Below are positions 33,401-40,423 of a stretch of 64,000 bases of DNA, in pieces. The translations under genes were made by a program, and so were the position numbers. How positions within the stretch are numbered: the first letter of the stretch is position 1; each line of letters starts with the position of its first letter. The notes under the pieces were generated by a model that worked only from the letters and a program-made list of their open reading frames with translations, ran no database searches and was not told the origin of the DNA. The stretch comes from Methanobacteriota archaeon (GTDB lineage: Archaea > Thermoplasmatota > DTKX01 > VGTL01), in NCBI GenBank assembly GCA_016874675.1, contig VGTL01000007.1, forward strand, positions 1-64,000, given 5' to 3'.

Positions 33401-34670
33401 AAAACGACGCCGCCACCGAGCCCAGGGCCTCCTTCATCGAGGTGGTGACGTCGCGCAGCCCCCCGTCGCCCGCCCGGTCGTCGTCCACGAGCAGGATGGT
33501 CGGCAGCACCTCCACCTGGAGGAGCGCCTGGTCCGTGGAGCCGCTGGGGTCGGTGACGTTGACGATGACGTTGTGGGTGCCCCCGCGGGGGGTCCGCCAC
33601 ACGATGGTGGAGACGGACTCGCCGCCCACCGGAACGCCCAGCCCGGTGTCCTCGCCGATGAGGTTGGCCGGGTCGACGCTGCCCAGGTAGTAGCGGACGG
33701 TGGCGTTGGCGGGCACGCCCCCCTGGTTGGAGATGCGCGCCGTCAGGTTGACGTAGGCCCCGTGCACCGGGAACCGGGGCAATGACTCTATGGAGCGTAT
33801 CCGCAGCACCGGGTTCCCCGGGTGGGAGGCGATGACCGTGTAGCCAACGCGGTAGTCTGTCGAGGCGTAGTTGTTGGCGAACCGGGTCTCGTTGGGCAGG
33901 GGAACGATCCTGACGCTCAGGGTGTGCATCCCCCAGCTGCCGGCCGGTATGCGGTACTGCACGCTGAGGTTGGTCGAGGAGGTGCCGTCGAGGTCCAGAG
34001 TGGCGGTGAGCACCGGGTAGGACCGCCGGTCCAGCACGGAGTAGTCCGAGACCCTGACCGTGAAGTTTTGGGCGGCCGCCGGGCCGAAGTTGTGCACCGT
34101 GACATTGACGGTCACGGTGTCGTCGGCCATCGGGCCGTTGGTGTCGTTGAAGGTCGCGTTCCGGAAGAGGATGATTATGTCGTTGCGCGAAAGCCCCAGG
34201 TCGGGCACCATGCTGGCGTCCGGGCCGCGCTGGAGGACCTGGTCCAGGAGGACCATGTCGTTTTTCGTGTCGATGACCTGTATCCTCACCCTCTGGCTGG
34301 GGTTGGTGATGTACCGCAGCGTCCAGTTCTCGCCCACCTGCCAGCCCTGCCCGGCCTTGCCGTCGGTGATCGAGGCCTGCCGGTCGTACGTATCGTTCAC
34401 GTAGAGCTGGAACCGGGTGGAGAGGTTGTCGAGCGCCTCGCCGCCCATGTGGAGGACGGTGATGTCCTCCCCGTCGTAGGAGGCCACCAGGTCCGCCCGC
34501 ACGCTGTCCCGCGGGTCCTGCACCGTGCTCAGCTGGAGCGCCAGCGCCGAGACCATTATGACGGACATGGCGACGAGCAGGATGTCGCCGATAATCTCGG
34601 CCGCGCCCGACCGGTCGCCGGAGAACCTCCGCCCCGATTTTGCCCTTCCGATGCCGCGCCTTGCGTTCAT
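27489..34670 (-). CDS. Giant pilin-like tip protein A with VWA domain
   Basis: A 2393-residue protein. N-terminus: basic leader, then SGAAEIIGDILLVAMSVIMVSALALQL, the archaeal type IV pilin helix. In order: beta/CARDB-like domains (about 50-385); Rossmann-like domain 1 starting TILLVDDDRAGDG (about 393); a further CARDB region; Rossmann-like domain 2 starting TLVVDDDGSPNNG (about 773); jellyroll-like domain (about 970-1140); CARDB; von Willebrand A domain (about 1378-1570) with MIDAS residues LDATGSM, GGTPFWN and VVLTDGDSN; a Gly/Ala/Pro linker. Three MAM-like beta-sandwiches ending in WSVDDV or WAIDDV come next, then a conserved C-terminal sandwich (LNCDLSGWAGSVIQIRFRVV) and a disordered tail. 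Its start overlaps the upstream giant stop (ATGA). It is probably a pilus-tip adhesin or minor pilin (inference). Confidence 0.8.
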   Translation of the reverse strand: MNARRGIGRAKSGRRFSGDRSGAAEIIGDILLVAMSVIMVSALALQLSTVQDPRDSVRADLVASYDGEDITVLHMGGEALDNLSTRFQLYVNDTYDRQASITDGKAGQGWQVGENWTLRYITNPSQRVRIQVIDTKNDMVLLDQVLQRGPDASMVPDLGLSRNDIIILFRNATFNDTNGPMADDTVTVNVTVHNFGPAAAQNFTVRVSDYSVLDRRSYPVLTATLDLDGTSSTNLSVQYRIPAGSWGMHTLSVRIVPLPNETRFANNYASTDYRVGYTVIASHPGNPVLRIRSIESLPRFPVHGAYVNLTARISNQGGVPANATVRYYLGSVDPANLIGEDTGLGVPVGGESVSTIVWRTPRGGTHNVIVNVTDPSGSTDQALLQVEVLPTILLVDDDRAGDGGLRDVTTSMKEALGSVAASFSVHTVPGGGDGPLFDAGERPLVDYDLVIWLTGYEPGTTVTANDQVQLGRYLDDKGKLWLIGQDVLSGLGRTNAFLNTYMKVSPATPLGHLNVGLTNDVEGRNPMAGFNMVMDLPFPTGLPDRSDTMRLLPTGAAVFNESGGGNAFAILFNATTNGTPTDDTYKTCLFGFEPSRIRSPNERSIMTYEMLEWFGVGAAWGRDLGVSDQRFSKTTPAFMEMVNITMYLRNNGVGDEPVDQSRPQLQVGFYVDGIVFDPVHVTIEAGGGNTTLDPPTSEIWIPQDTGNASLKVPGRGGFIKVTMGWIADRIGEHTVLGKVDPYDYIQELNENNNEVAASLARTVFVRYGTLVVDDDGSPNNGGLFYDSTANLTRAFDLLGYTYDQVNTTGAGDGPGIAKMELYNAIIWVTGQAGNALTATDKASLKTFLDKGDGRYLWLVGPRAVPNGDYTGGADPFVRDYLRLARVDNPVGQRTPDHLEGANLDPIAHGTRYPATPTYADAAHKLVPYNDGLGMLYQKPMPDITTPNEIVYSDGKDGTTAGWYARVVQPLTSSTITNVYDPLRGQNVIQVARTGAHINPNSFIVGDFSQASDQNPNSLPWKEEQRSVARWSFRSAIPYTFVWHLTDTVGTKHTLTYTNSDTSLLGAEPVHHGLGAYTADNGWHTVTRDLLLDLREGAGGGLNIREVDGFEVAIGTGTARVDDVQLSRPFIAIRHDNVTANFRTVVFGWDPSFISYTDNEDCNAELAYLVMGWFNMYDERTELRITHLDLFHTTLQPLRDMKPMMGESYMLKARVWNPGGTRGDAVVRFSDGGTVIDSVSISVEHDSFALVEVIWTPLFAGNRVMSVRVDPDDLLGEVFEFNNDARVNLQVYFFYDDMEDGTGKWSHSSTIARINGESTLEYLDPGPVASDILGSWAEYNGWRNTTDNASLANITKQYHSQDRAFYMHEPVATSRTPVDVILTLDATGSMEWDTPARAEGAKSAMFTFVNRMHTSDRGAIAAFTTNYPLNSAPNPPLTPYYTRLFTPLTGDKSLLADGIVNITIDGGTPFWNAVVVSYRYIRDYGDNTRVRCIVVLTDGDSNSDQPSVAAGLAAAMAIVKTQPIPVFLIGYGAGITATIRTNMVNLAAEANITPGGGGWYYYSPGPSDIAQVFENISRKIEELAQTLGRGGAPAARPAPPPDAAGSSPRIVLFSDNMEPGAGSWTTRNYAAAGTFWRYQTNDFRGSGIHSWRCYDGVGSYANWNDDWLITPTFDAYGYRDLQLGFWHRPAMRRAGGFDAGFVFLSNDNGATWVGVQCFANNIQGANNANPASVTGVLLNALTPTSQMKVAFRMWSDGNTNAQGWSVDDVVVTGTLGWGRSGEGAAAPQATVTLIQEGFELEPPPGWTITNAAPADSYWHRDTTWAHTDSYSYRCYRDAGNQYRKNDDDTLVSPIFDLSGGYTSPLLTFWHRTDVFADDWCYADISNDNGATWVTVWQSDTNNNTWAAVLGLDMTVSGTVPLTNQMRLRFRFVSNNDNNIDTGWSVDDVLITAVTPPAGPPPQSFTSYWNDGDEVPRDKSITTPTFGLTGVASAKLTFWHKYNLKVGSNGGVLQVGTAPGAGGPWTYRYLAPTQPYPNNLKISEWGSAHLRDGAGTDMRWCWNGISGAGKFTWDFVQADLSPYIGQQYVRVRFLYLFCGGGTGFGWAIDDVEIRVQRSDAAAVTAAATDQWELVQEGLMYGDDYADGRFAASGTRAWWNHNPRAGIDTLKGGLDNSLVTIPIDLSRAKDVRLNALFRFNILYPEGRPPDGFRVEVSGDNGLSWRQLNMGVRSAWNVSGTEAAGPDGTSYTGVNLGGNWVSSGTLTRLNCDLSGWAGSVIQIRFRVVTRNDTVNHHQDLGAGFGGFFIDDVTVTGNTTTGQGRSAASAPSMPGTGRSCDDGPSAEGGRGVTGTDDGARVPPEPAGPEGSGAPAGPATRFLPVERRFRPGDCWFPTE

Positions 34671-37600
34671 TGCCTGTGCCCCCTTTGGGAATCACTCACG
34701 ATAAGCTCGTTTCTGGAAAGGATCGTCATCACCGGCACCGCCGGGGCCGGCCGGGCCGCCTGCGGCGATGCGGGCCCCGTCCCGGCCGGCGGGGCCGCCT
34801 GCGGCGACGGCGCGGGATCGCCGGTCCCGACCGCATCCCCCGCCGCGGCCGGAGCACCGTCCGGGGCGGCCCCCGGCCCGCCGGCCGACCGGCCGCCGGT
34901 GGTGGTGTTGCCGAACACCGTCACGTCGTCGATGTAGAACCCGCCCCATCCCGTGACGGAGTGGTAGTGGTTCACCGAATCCGTGCGGGTGACCACCCGG
35001 AACCGCAGCTGGATGACCGAGCCCGCCCAGCCGGTGAGGTCGCAGTTGAGCCGGGTGAGGCTCGTGGAGTGGACCCAGTTGCCGCCCAGGTCCACGCCGG
35101 TGAAGCTCGTGCCGTCGGGCCCGGCCGCCTCCGTGCCCGAGACCTTCCAGGCGGAGCGGACGCCGAAGTTTATCGGCCTCCAGCTCACCCCGCCGTCCGA
35201 CGAGACCTCGACGCGGAAGCCGTCCGGCGGTCGGCCGTCCGTGTAGTTGATGTTGAACTTGAACTTGGCGATGAGCCGGGCGTCCAGCGCGCTCCTCAGG
35301 TCTATGGGGACGGTCAGGAGCGAGTTGTCGAGCCCGGGCCGCAGGTAGTCGACGCTCGGGGACGGGCTGTGGCAGAGCCAGGCCCAGTCCCCGCTCCAGG
35401 CGTCGGCGGTGTCCGCCCCGCCGCCCAGCAGCGTGCCCTTCCGGACCAGCTCCCACTGGTCCCTGGATGTGTCGGTGACGGCCACGGAGTTGGAGCGGCT
35501 GACCCGGACCTCGACGTCGTCTATCCACCAGCCCAGTCCCCCGCCCCCGCCGGCGCGCAGGTAGGCGAACATGACGCGCACGTACTGCTGGCCGCAGAAG
35601 GAATTGAGGTTGACCTCGGCGAACTCCCAGTCGAAGTCGCCCTTGCCTGAGATCCCGTTCCAGGCCCAGCGGATCTCGGAGCCCAGGTCGTCGAGGCGGG
35701 TGATTGTGGTCTTCAGGTTGCCCTTGTAGGACTGGCCGGGGGTCACGTACTTGTAAGTGAAGGTGGTGTTGTCGGCCGAGGTGCCCACGAGCACCACGCA
35801 GCCGCTCAGGCCCATCGTGATGGAGTACTTGTGCCAGAAGCTCAGCCGCGCTGAGCTCACCCCGCGAAGGTCGATGCTCTGCGTCAGGGCGTACCGGTCG
35901 TTGGGGCCGGGGATGTTGGGGCTCCGGGCGCCGGCGGCGCCCTCGGCGGACCCGCCCGTCCGGGAGCCGGGCGCCGGCGCGCCGGGGCCGGGCGCCTCCG
36001 GCCCGGGCGCCGCCGCGCCCCGGGCCAGCACCAGCGACGAGAGCTGCTCGCCCACGGCCTGGAACACGCCGAAGAGGTCCAGGCTCGAGGGCGCGTAGAA
36101 GTAGGACCCCTTGGGGGAGGTGGTGGCGATGCGGTACAGGTTGTACTCCGGCGTGCCGGACTCCTGGGAGCCGGCGCCGGTGTAGACGGTGAAGGCGTTC
36201 TGGGCCCGGTCGACGACGTTGGCCGCCACCGAGGTGGACGAGAACGCCGGCAGGTTGGGGTCGTGCTCCAGGTCGATGCCAATGGTGAATAGGGGTATGG
36301 GCGCGTTGAGCAGCCCCTTGCGGGTGCCGTCGGCCACCGAGAAGCTCTGGGTGAACCAGTAGCCCGGGATGGCGGCCTTCCCGAAGTACTTGCCGGTGTG
36401 GCTGCCGGCCACCTGCGTCACCCCCCAGTTCCACCAGGGGGCGTAGCCCCACGGGTTGTCGTCGCTGCCCAGCTCCAGCTGGTTGTAGTCGGCGGGCCAG
36501 CTGGGGGGCAGGCCTATCGTGCCGTCCGAGCCCTGGTAGTCCTGGCCGTCGCAGAGCGCCACCACCGCCGGGACGCGGTCGGGGGATCTGAAGTCGATCA
36601 CGTACTGGATCGCCTCGCCGAAGGCGAGCCAGATGGGCGTCCAGGCCTGCACCGACAGGCCGTTTATGGTGGTCGTCACCCCCGCCCGGCCGGCCGCGTC
36701 GAGCAGCGTGAACGGCCGCACGAACCGCTGGCCGGGGTTGGAGGCCATGCAGAATATCGCCACCCGGCTGTCGTTGGTCAGGTTGTTGACCAGCGTGAGG
36801 GCCGCCGCCTTCTCGTCGGCCAGGGGCTGGCCGGTCATCGAGTTCGAGGTGTCGAAGACCAGCGCCAGGTCCACCGGCGGCCCCGGCTCCTTCATGTGGA
36901 ACGAGGAGTTCATGGAGTGGTAGTCCCGGGTGGTCTGGGCGAACCCGGAGAGCGCCTGCCAGGAGGACGCCACGCCGGTGCTCACGTTGCCGATGTCGAT
37001 GTACTCGAGGGCCGACTCGCCGTTTATGCGCACCACGGTGGCCTCGTGGCGGAAGTTGCGCGCCCCGTCCTCCATGTCGTCGTAGAAGAAGTAGGAGCGC
37101 AGGTTAACGGAGGCCAGGTCGTTGAACCGCATTATCTCGGACACCACCGAGTCGGGGTCGAGCTGGACCGATATCTTGCGGTCCCCGGCGAAGAGCGGGG
37201 TCCAGATGATCTCGGCTATCGTCTCTCCGTCGGGCGCCACCGAGACGAACGAGGTCCCGATGACGGTGCTGCCGTCGAGGAAGCGCACCGAGCAGTCCCC
37301 GCGGGCGCCGCCCGGGTTGGCGACCACCGCCTTGACCACGTAGGAGTTGCCCATCGCCGGGTGCATCCCTTGGATGGGAGTCAGGTTGCCGTAGTACATG
37401 TCCATCTCCGTGACGCGCAGCTCCACCCGCGTCTCGGGCAAGCCCAGCCAGTGGAGCGCCATGTAAACGAGCTCCGATTCGTACTCGGTCTCCGGCACCG
37501 TGCCGCGCCCGGCGATGAACGAGAGGTCGTAGCCGCAAAGGAGGGTACGGTAGCCCATGGAGGACGAGTCGAACCGGACTGCGTTGTATGACGATCCCGC

Positions 37601-40423
37601 AGGGTTCAGGTAGGTCACGCCCCGGGCGTCCGCCCGCGGGGTCAGCCGGGAGCCGCCGGTGACCGGGCCGAATGTCCGGCTCGTGGTGTAGTTGATGCCG
37701 TGCCCCACCGGGTCGTCCCGCACCCCGAGGAGCGGGTCGGGCATCCCCACGCCCCGGTTCACGGCCGAAACGTGCAGGAAATCGTAGAGGAACGAGCCGG
37801 CGCCGTAGATGCCGGTGGGGAACATGTCCTGGCCGATGAGCCAGAGGCCCCGGTCGTCCCCGGCGGACAGGAAGCCCTTGAGGTTGGTCTCGTCCTGGCT
37901 GGTCAGGGGGTTGGGTGCCCCGGGGGCGCACTGGCCTGTGAGCCAGATGACCGTGTTGAACCTGCGCAGGTAGGATTCGGACGGGCCGTTGATGCCGGGG
38001 CCCGGCACGACGTACGTCGTGGCCGTGTAGCCCAGCCGCTCCAGGGCCCTCTGGAACTCGAACGTGCTGTTGTAGAAGGTCGCCATCGCCCGGTTGTTGG
38101 GGCTGTCGTCGTCGTCCACAACGAGTATGCTGTACCGGACGACCAGCGAGGACGTGGCGGAGCCCCACACCTCGTTGTTGTCCTCGTTGGTCTCCGCAAT
38201 GAAGTTGAACGGGTCCACGCTGACGCGCACGGCGTGGCTGCCGACGCGGTTGGCCAGCCACACTATCGTCACCCGGACCACGCCTCCGTCGCCCGGGACC
38301 CCCGGCACCTCGACGGGGTTGGTGGTCATGGAGCCGTTCATCAGGGTGTCGTTGATGTACACCTGGTAGGGCGGGATGGGGGAGTTGTCCATGAGGAACA
38401 GCACCAGCACGCGGTCGCCGCCCTCCGGCTCGTACCCCTGGCCGTTGTTGCGCACCCAGACGGTGATGTTGACCTCTTCCATGAAGTCGGGGTTGAGCTT
38501 GCCGATTACCTGCTCCGACAGCGCCAGGTCCCGGCCGTAGCGGGCCAGGCAGTCGAACCACTTGAGCATGTGGAAGGTCAGGTTGGCGCGGTCGTTGGCG
38601 CTCCTGAGCTGGGAGAACTCGAACGAGAAGAGCGCCATCGTGTAGGTGGGCCCGGAGGAGTTGGTGGTGGCGTTGAACATCAGGGCGTACTTGGAGCTCG
38701 TGGAGGAGTTCCAGAGCGCCGCCACGGAGCGGCTGTCGTTGACCAGCTTGTCCGCGAGGTCCGTAAGGCCTCCAGCCCACGGAATCGAATTGACGGGAAG
38801 CGTCATGTTGCACGTGACGAAGTTCTCAGGCACGCCCTCCAGCGGGTTGTACAGTCCGGCGTCCAGCACCTGCCCGGAGACGTGCAGGTAGCCGCTCAGC
38901 CAGGCGGGCGCCGTGCTCCGCAGGTCGTTGACGAGGTCCTGGCCGATGAGCCAGAGCTTGCCGCCGTGGTCCATGTACTGTGAAAGCGACGCCATGTCGT
39001 TGGGGGTGAGGGTGGAGGTCCTCTCGTGGCCGGTGACCCAGATGACCAAATCGAAGTCGGCGAGCCGCCGCTTGGCCGGCCCCGTGTCGTACTTGGGGCC
39101 GTCGCCCCCGCTCACCTCGTAGTAGGTGTACTCCGCAGACACGGCGCTGAGGGCGGCCTCCACCGCCGAGGTGGCGTCCTTGAGCGTCCCGGGCCCGGCC
39201 TTGTCGTCGTCGACCAGGAGCACGGTCGGCAGGACCTCGATGTAGACCGTCCGGTTGTTGTTGTCGGGGTTGGCGTCGTCGGGGGGGCCGTTGATCACCG
39301 AGACGTTGGCGAACATCCGGTGGATGCCGCCGAAGCTGGGCAGCCAGACCGTGTCGACCTCGAGGAGCTGGCCGGCGGACACCGAGAGGTTGTAGTCGGT
39401 GAAGAGCTCCACGCCGTTGTCCCAGTAGGTGACGCTCGCCATCGCCGGCACGCCGCCCTGGTTGGCTATCCGCACGAACATCTTGACGGCGTCGCCGTGG
39501 ATGGGGTGGTTGTTCGAAAACGATATCGAGGTGATGTTGAGGTCGGGTGCATCGGGCGTGGTTATGCCGGGACCGATGCGTATCTGCCTGCTCGCGTAGT
39601 TGTTCGTGAAGACGCTCTCGTTGCGCAGGGGGACCGCCCTGACGTAGACCGAGTGCGGCCCCCAGGCCGTGATGGGCCACGGCACGCTGACGACGGCCGT
39701 GTCCCCGGGGTTGCCGGAGGAGTTCAGGAAGGGCACCAGGCGGGGCTCGAGGGCCAGCGCCGTGTACATGAACACGGACGAGGCGACGGTTATGTTGTTC
39801 ACAGGCACCCGGCCGAAATTGTGGACCACCACCTGTACGGCGAGGATGTCGCCCTCCACGGGGGCGTTGTCGCCGTCGTCGACGAGCGAGCCGGCGCGCC
39901 AAAACGATATGTCGTCGGCCGAAAGGCCCACGTCCGGCAGCAGGGAGTAGTCCTGGGGCCGCCGGATGAACTGGTCGGAGAGCACCCGGGAGTCGCGGGT
40001 GTTCACCACCACGACGTGCACCCGGTCGTCGGGGGAGACCACGGCGCTCACGTTCCTCGTCCAGACCTCCCCGACGCCCAGCGCGCCGTCGGGGTGCCCC
40101 TGCGAGATGGAGAAACGGGCCGGCAGGCTGTAGTCCTTTCCGATCTGTATCGTCACCTGGTCCTGCCGGAGCACGGCGCCGCCGACGTGCTCGATGGTGA
40201 CGTTCGTGCCGTCGAACGAGGCGACCGTGTCCGCCTCGAGCGTGCCGGCCGGCGGGGGCAGGCTCATGAGCTGCGTCGCCAGGGCCGAGAGCATGATGAC
40301 GGAGGTCACGACGAGCAGGATGTCCCCCAGCGTCTCCGACACGCCCCGCCGGTCGTCTTGGAACCTCCGGCCGCCCCGCCCCCGCACCCCGCGCCCTGCA
40401 CCCTGCGCCCTGCACACTGTCAT
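34667..40423 (-). CDS. Giant pilin-like tip protein B with VWA domain
   Basis: A 1918-residue paralog of A. The leader MTVCRAQGAGRGVRGRGG is encoded by repeat DNA and is followed by RRGVSETLGDILLVVTSVIMLSALATQL, the pilin helix. Then come beta/CARDB-like domains, Rossmann-like domain 1 (TVLLVDDDKAGPG, about 401), CARDB, Rossmann-like domain 2 (ILVVDDDDSPNN, about 771) and CARDB (about 1008). The von Willebrand A domain (about 1180-1480) has FDTSNSM, AWTPIW and ALCDGQD as MIDAS residues. A Pro/Gly/Ala linker, one beta-sandwich, the conserved C-terminal sandwich (LNCDLTGWAGSVIQLRFRVV) and a Pro/Ala-rich tail complete it. Compared with A it lacks the central jellyroll and two MAM-like repeats. 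Both ends overlap neighbours by four bases. Confidence 0.8.
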   Translation of the reverse strand: MTVCRAQGAGRGVRGRGGRRFQDDRRGVSETLGDILLVVTSVIMLSALATQLMSLPPPAGTLEADTVASFDGTNVTIEHVGGAVLRQDQVTIQIGKDYSLPARFSISQGHPDGALGVGEVWTRNVSAVVSPDDRVHVVVVNTRDSRVLSDQFIRRPQDYSLLPDVGLSADDISFWRAGSLVDDGDNAPVEGDILAVQVVVHNFGRVPVNNITVASSVFMYTALALEPRLVPFLNSSGNPGDTAVVSVPWPITAWGPHSVYVRAVPLRNESVFTNNYASRQIRIGPGITTPDAPDLNITSISFSNNHPIHGDAVKMFVRIANQGGVPAMASVTYWDNGVELFTDYNLSVSAGQLLEVDTVWLPSFGGIHRMFANVSVINGPPDDANPDNNNRTVYIEVLPTVLLVDDDKAGPGTLKDATSAVEAALSAVSAEYTYYEVSGGDGPKYDTGPAKRRLADFDLVIWVTGHERTSTLTPNDMASLSQYMDHGGKLWLIGQDLVNDLRSTAPAWLSGYLHVSGQVLDAGLYNPLEGVPENFVTCNMTLPVNSIPWAGGLTDLADKLVNDSRSVAALWNSSTSSKYALMFNATTNSSGPTYTMALFSFEFSQLRSANDRANLTFHMLKWFDCLARYGRDLALSEQVIGKLNPDFMEEVNITVWVRNNGQGYEPEGGDRVLVLFLMDNSPIPPYQVYINDTLMNGSMTTNPVEVPGVPGDGGVVRVTIVWLANRVGSHAVRVSVDPFNFIAETNEDNNEVWGSATSSLVVRYSILVVDDDDSPNNRAMATFYNSTFEFQRALERLGYTATTYVVPGPGINGPSESYLRRFNTVIWLTGQCAPGAPNPLTSQDETNLKGFLSAGDDRGLWLIGQDMFPTGIYGAGSFLYDFLHVSAVNRGVGMPDPLLGVRDDPVGHGINYTTSRTFGPVTGGSRLTPRADARGVTYLNPAGSSYNAVRFDSSSMGYRTLLCGYDLSFIAGRGTVPETEYESELVYMALHWLGLPETRVELRVTEMDMYYGNLTPIQGMHPAMGNSYVVKAVVANPGGARGDCSVRFLDGSTVIGTSFVSVAPDGETIAEIIWTPLFAGDRKISVQLDPDSVVSEIMRFNDLASVNLRSYFFYDDMEDGARNFRHEATVVRINGESALEYIDIGNVSTGVASSWQALSGFAQTTRDYHSMNSSFHMKEPGPPVDLALVFDTSNSMTGQPLADEKAAALTLVNNLTNDSRVAIFCMASNPGQRFVRPFTLLDAAGRAGVTTTINGLSVQAWTPIWLAFGEAIQYVIDFRSPDRVPAVVALCDGQDYQGSDGTIGLPPSWPADYNQLELGSDDNPWGYAPWWNWGVTQVAGSHTGKYFGKAAIPGYWFTQSFSVADGTRKGLLNAPIPLFTIGIDLEHDPNLPAFSSTSVAANVVDRAQNAFTVYTGAGSQESGTPEYNLYRIATTSPKGSYFYAPSSLDLFGVFQAVGEQLSSLVLARGAAAPGPEAPGPGAPAPGSRTGGSAEGAAGARSPNIPGPNDRYALTQSIDLRGVSSARLSFWHKYSITMGLSGCVVLVGTSADNTTFTYKYVTPGQSYKGNLKTTITRLDDLGSEIRWAWNGISGKGDFDWEFAEVNLNSFCGQQYVRVMFAYLRAGGGGGLGWWIDDVEVRVSRSNSVAVTDTSRDQWELVRKGTLLGGGADTADAWSGDWAWLCHSPSPSVDYLRPGLDNSLLTVPIDLRSALDARLIAKFKFNINYTDGRPPDGFRVEVSSDGGVSWRPINFGVRSAWKVSGTEAAGPDGTSFTGVDLGGNWVHSTSLTRLNCDLTGWAGSVIQLRFRVVTRTDSVNHYHSVTGWGGFYIDDVTVFGNTTTGGRSAGGPGAAPDGAPAAAGDAVGTGDPAPSPQAAPPAGTGPASPQAARPAPAVPVMTILSRNELIVSDSQRGHRQ
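40378..40419. repeat. Heptamer repeat used as coding leader (R8)
   Basis: The plus strand reads CCCGCACCCCGCGCCCTGCACCCTGCGCCCTGCAC, the pyrimidine form of the heptamer repeat. On the minus strand it is the first 15 or so codons of giant protein B and supplies most of its basic leader (RAQGAGRGVRGRGG). Confidence 0.7.
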
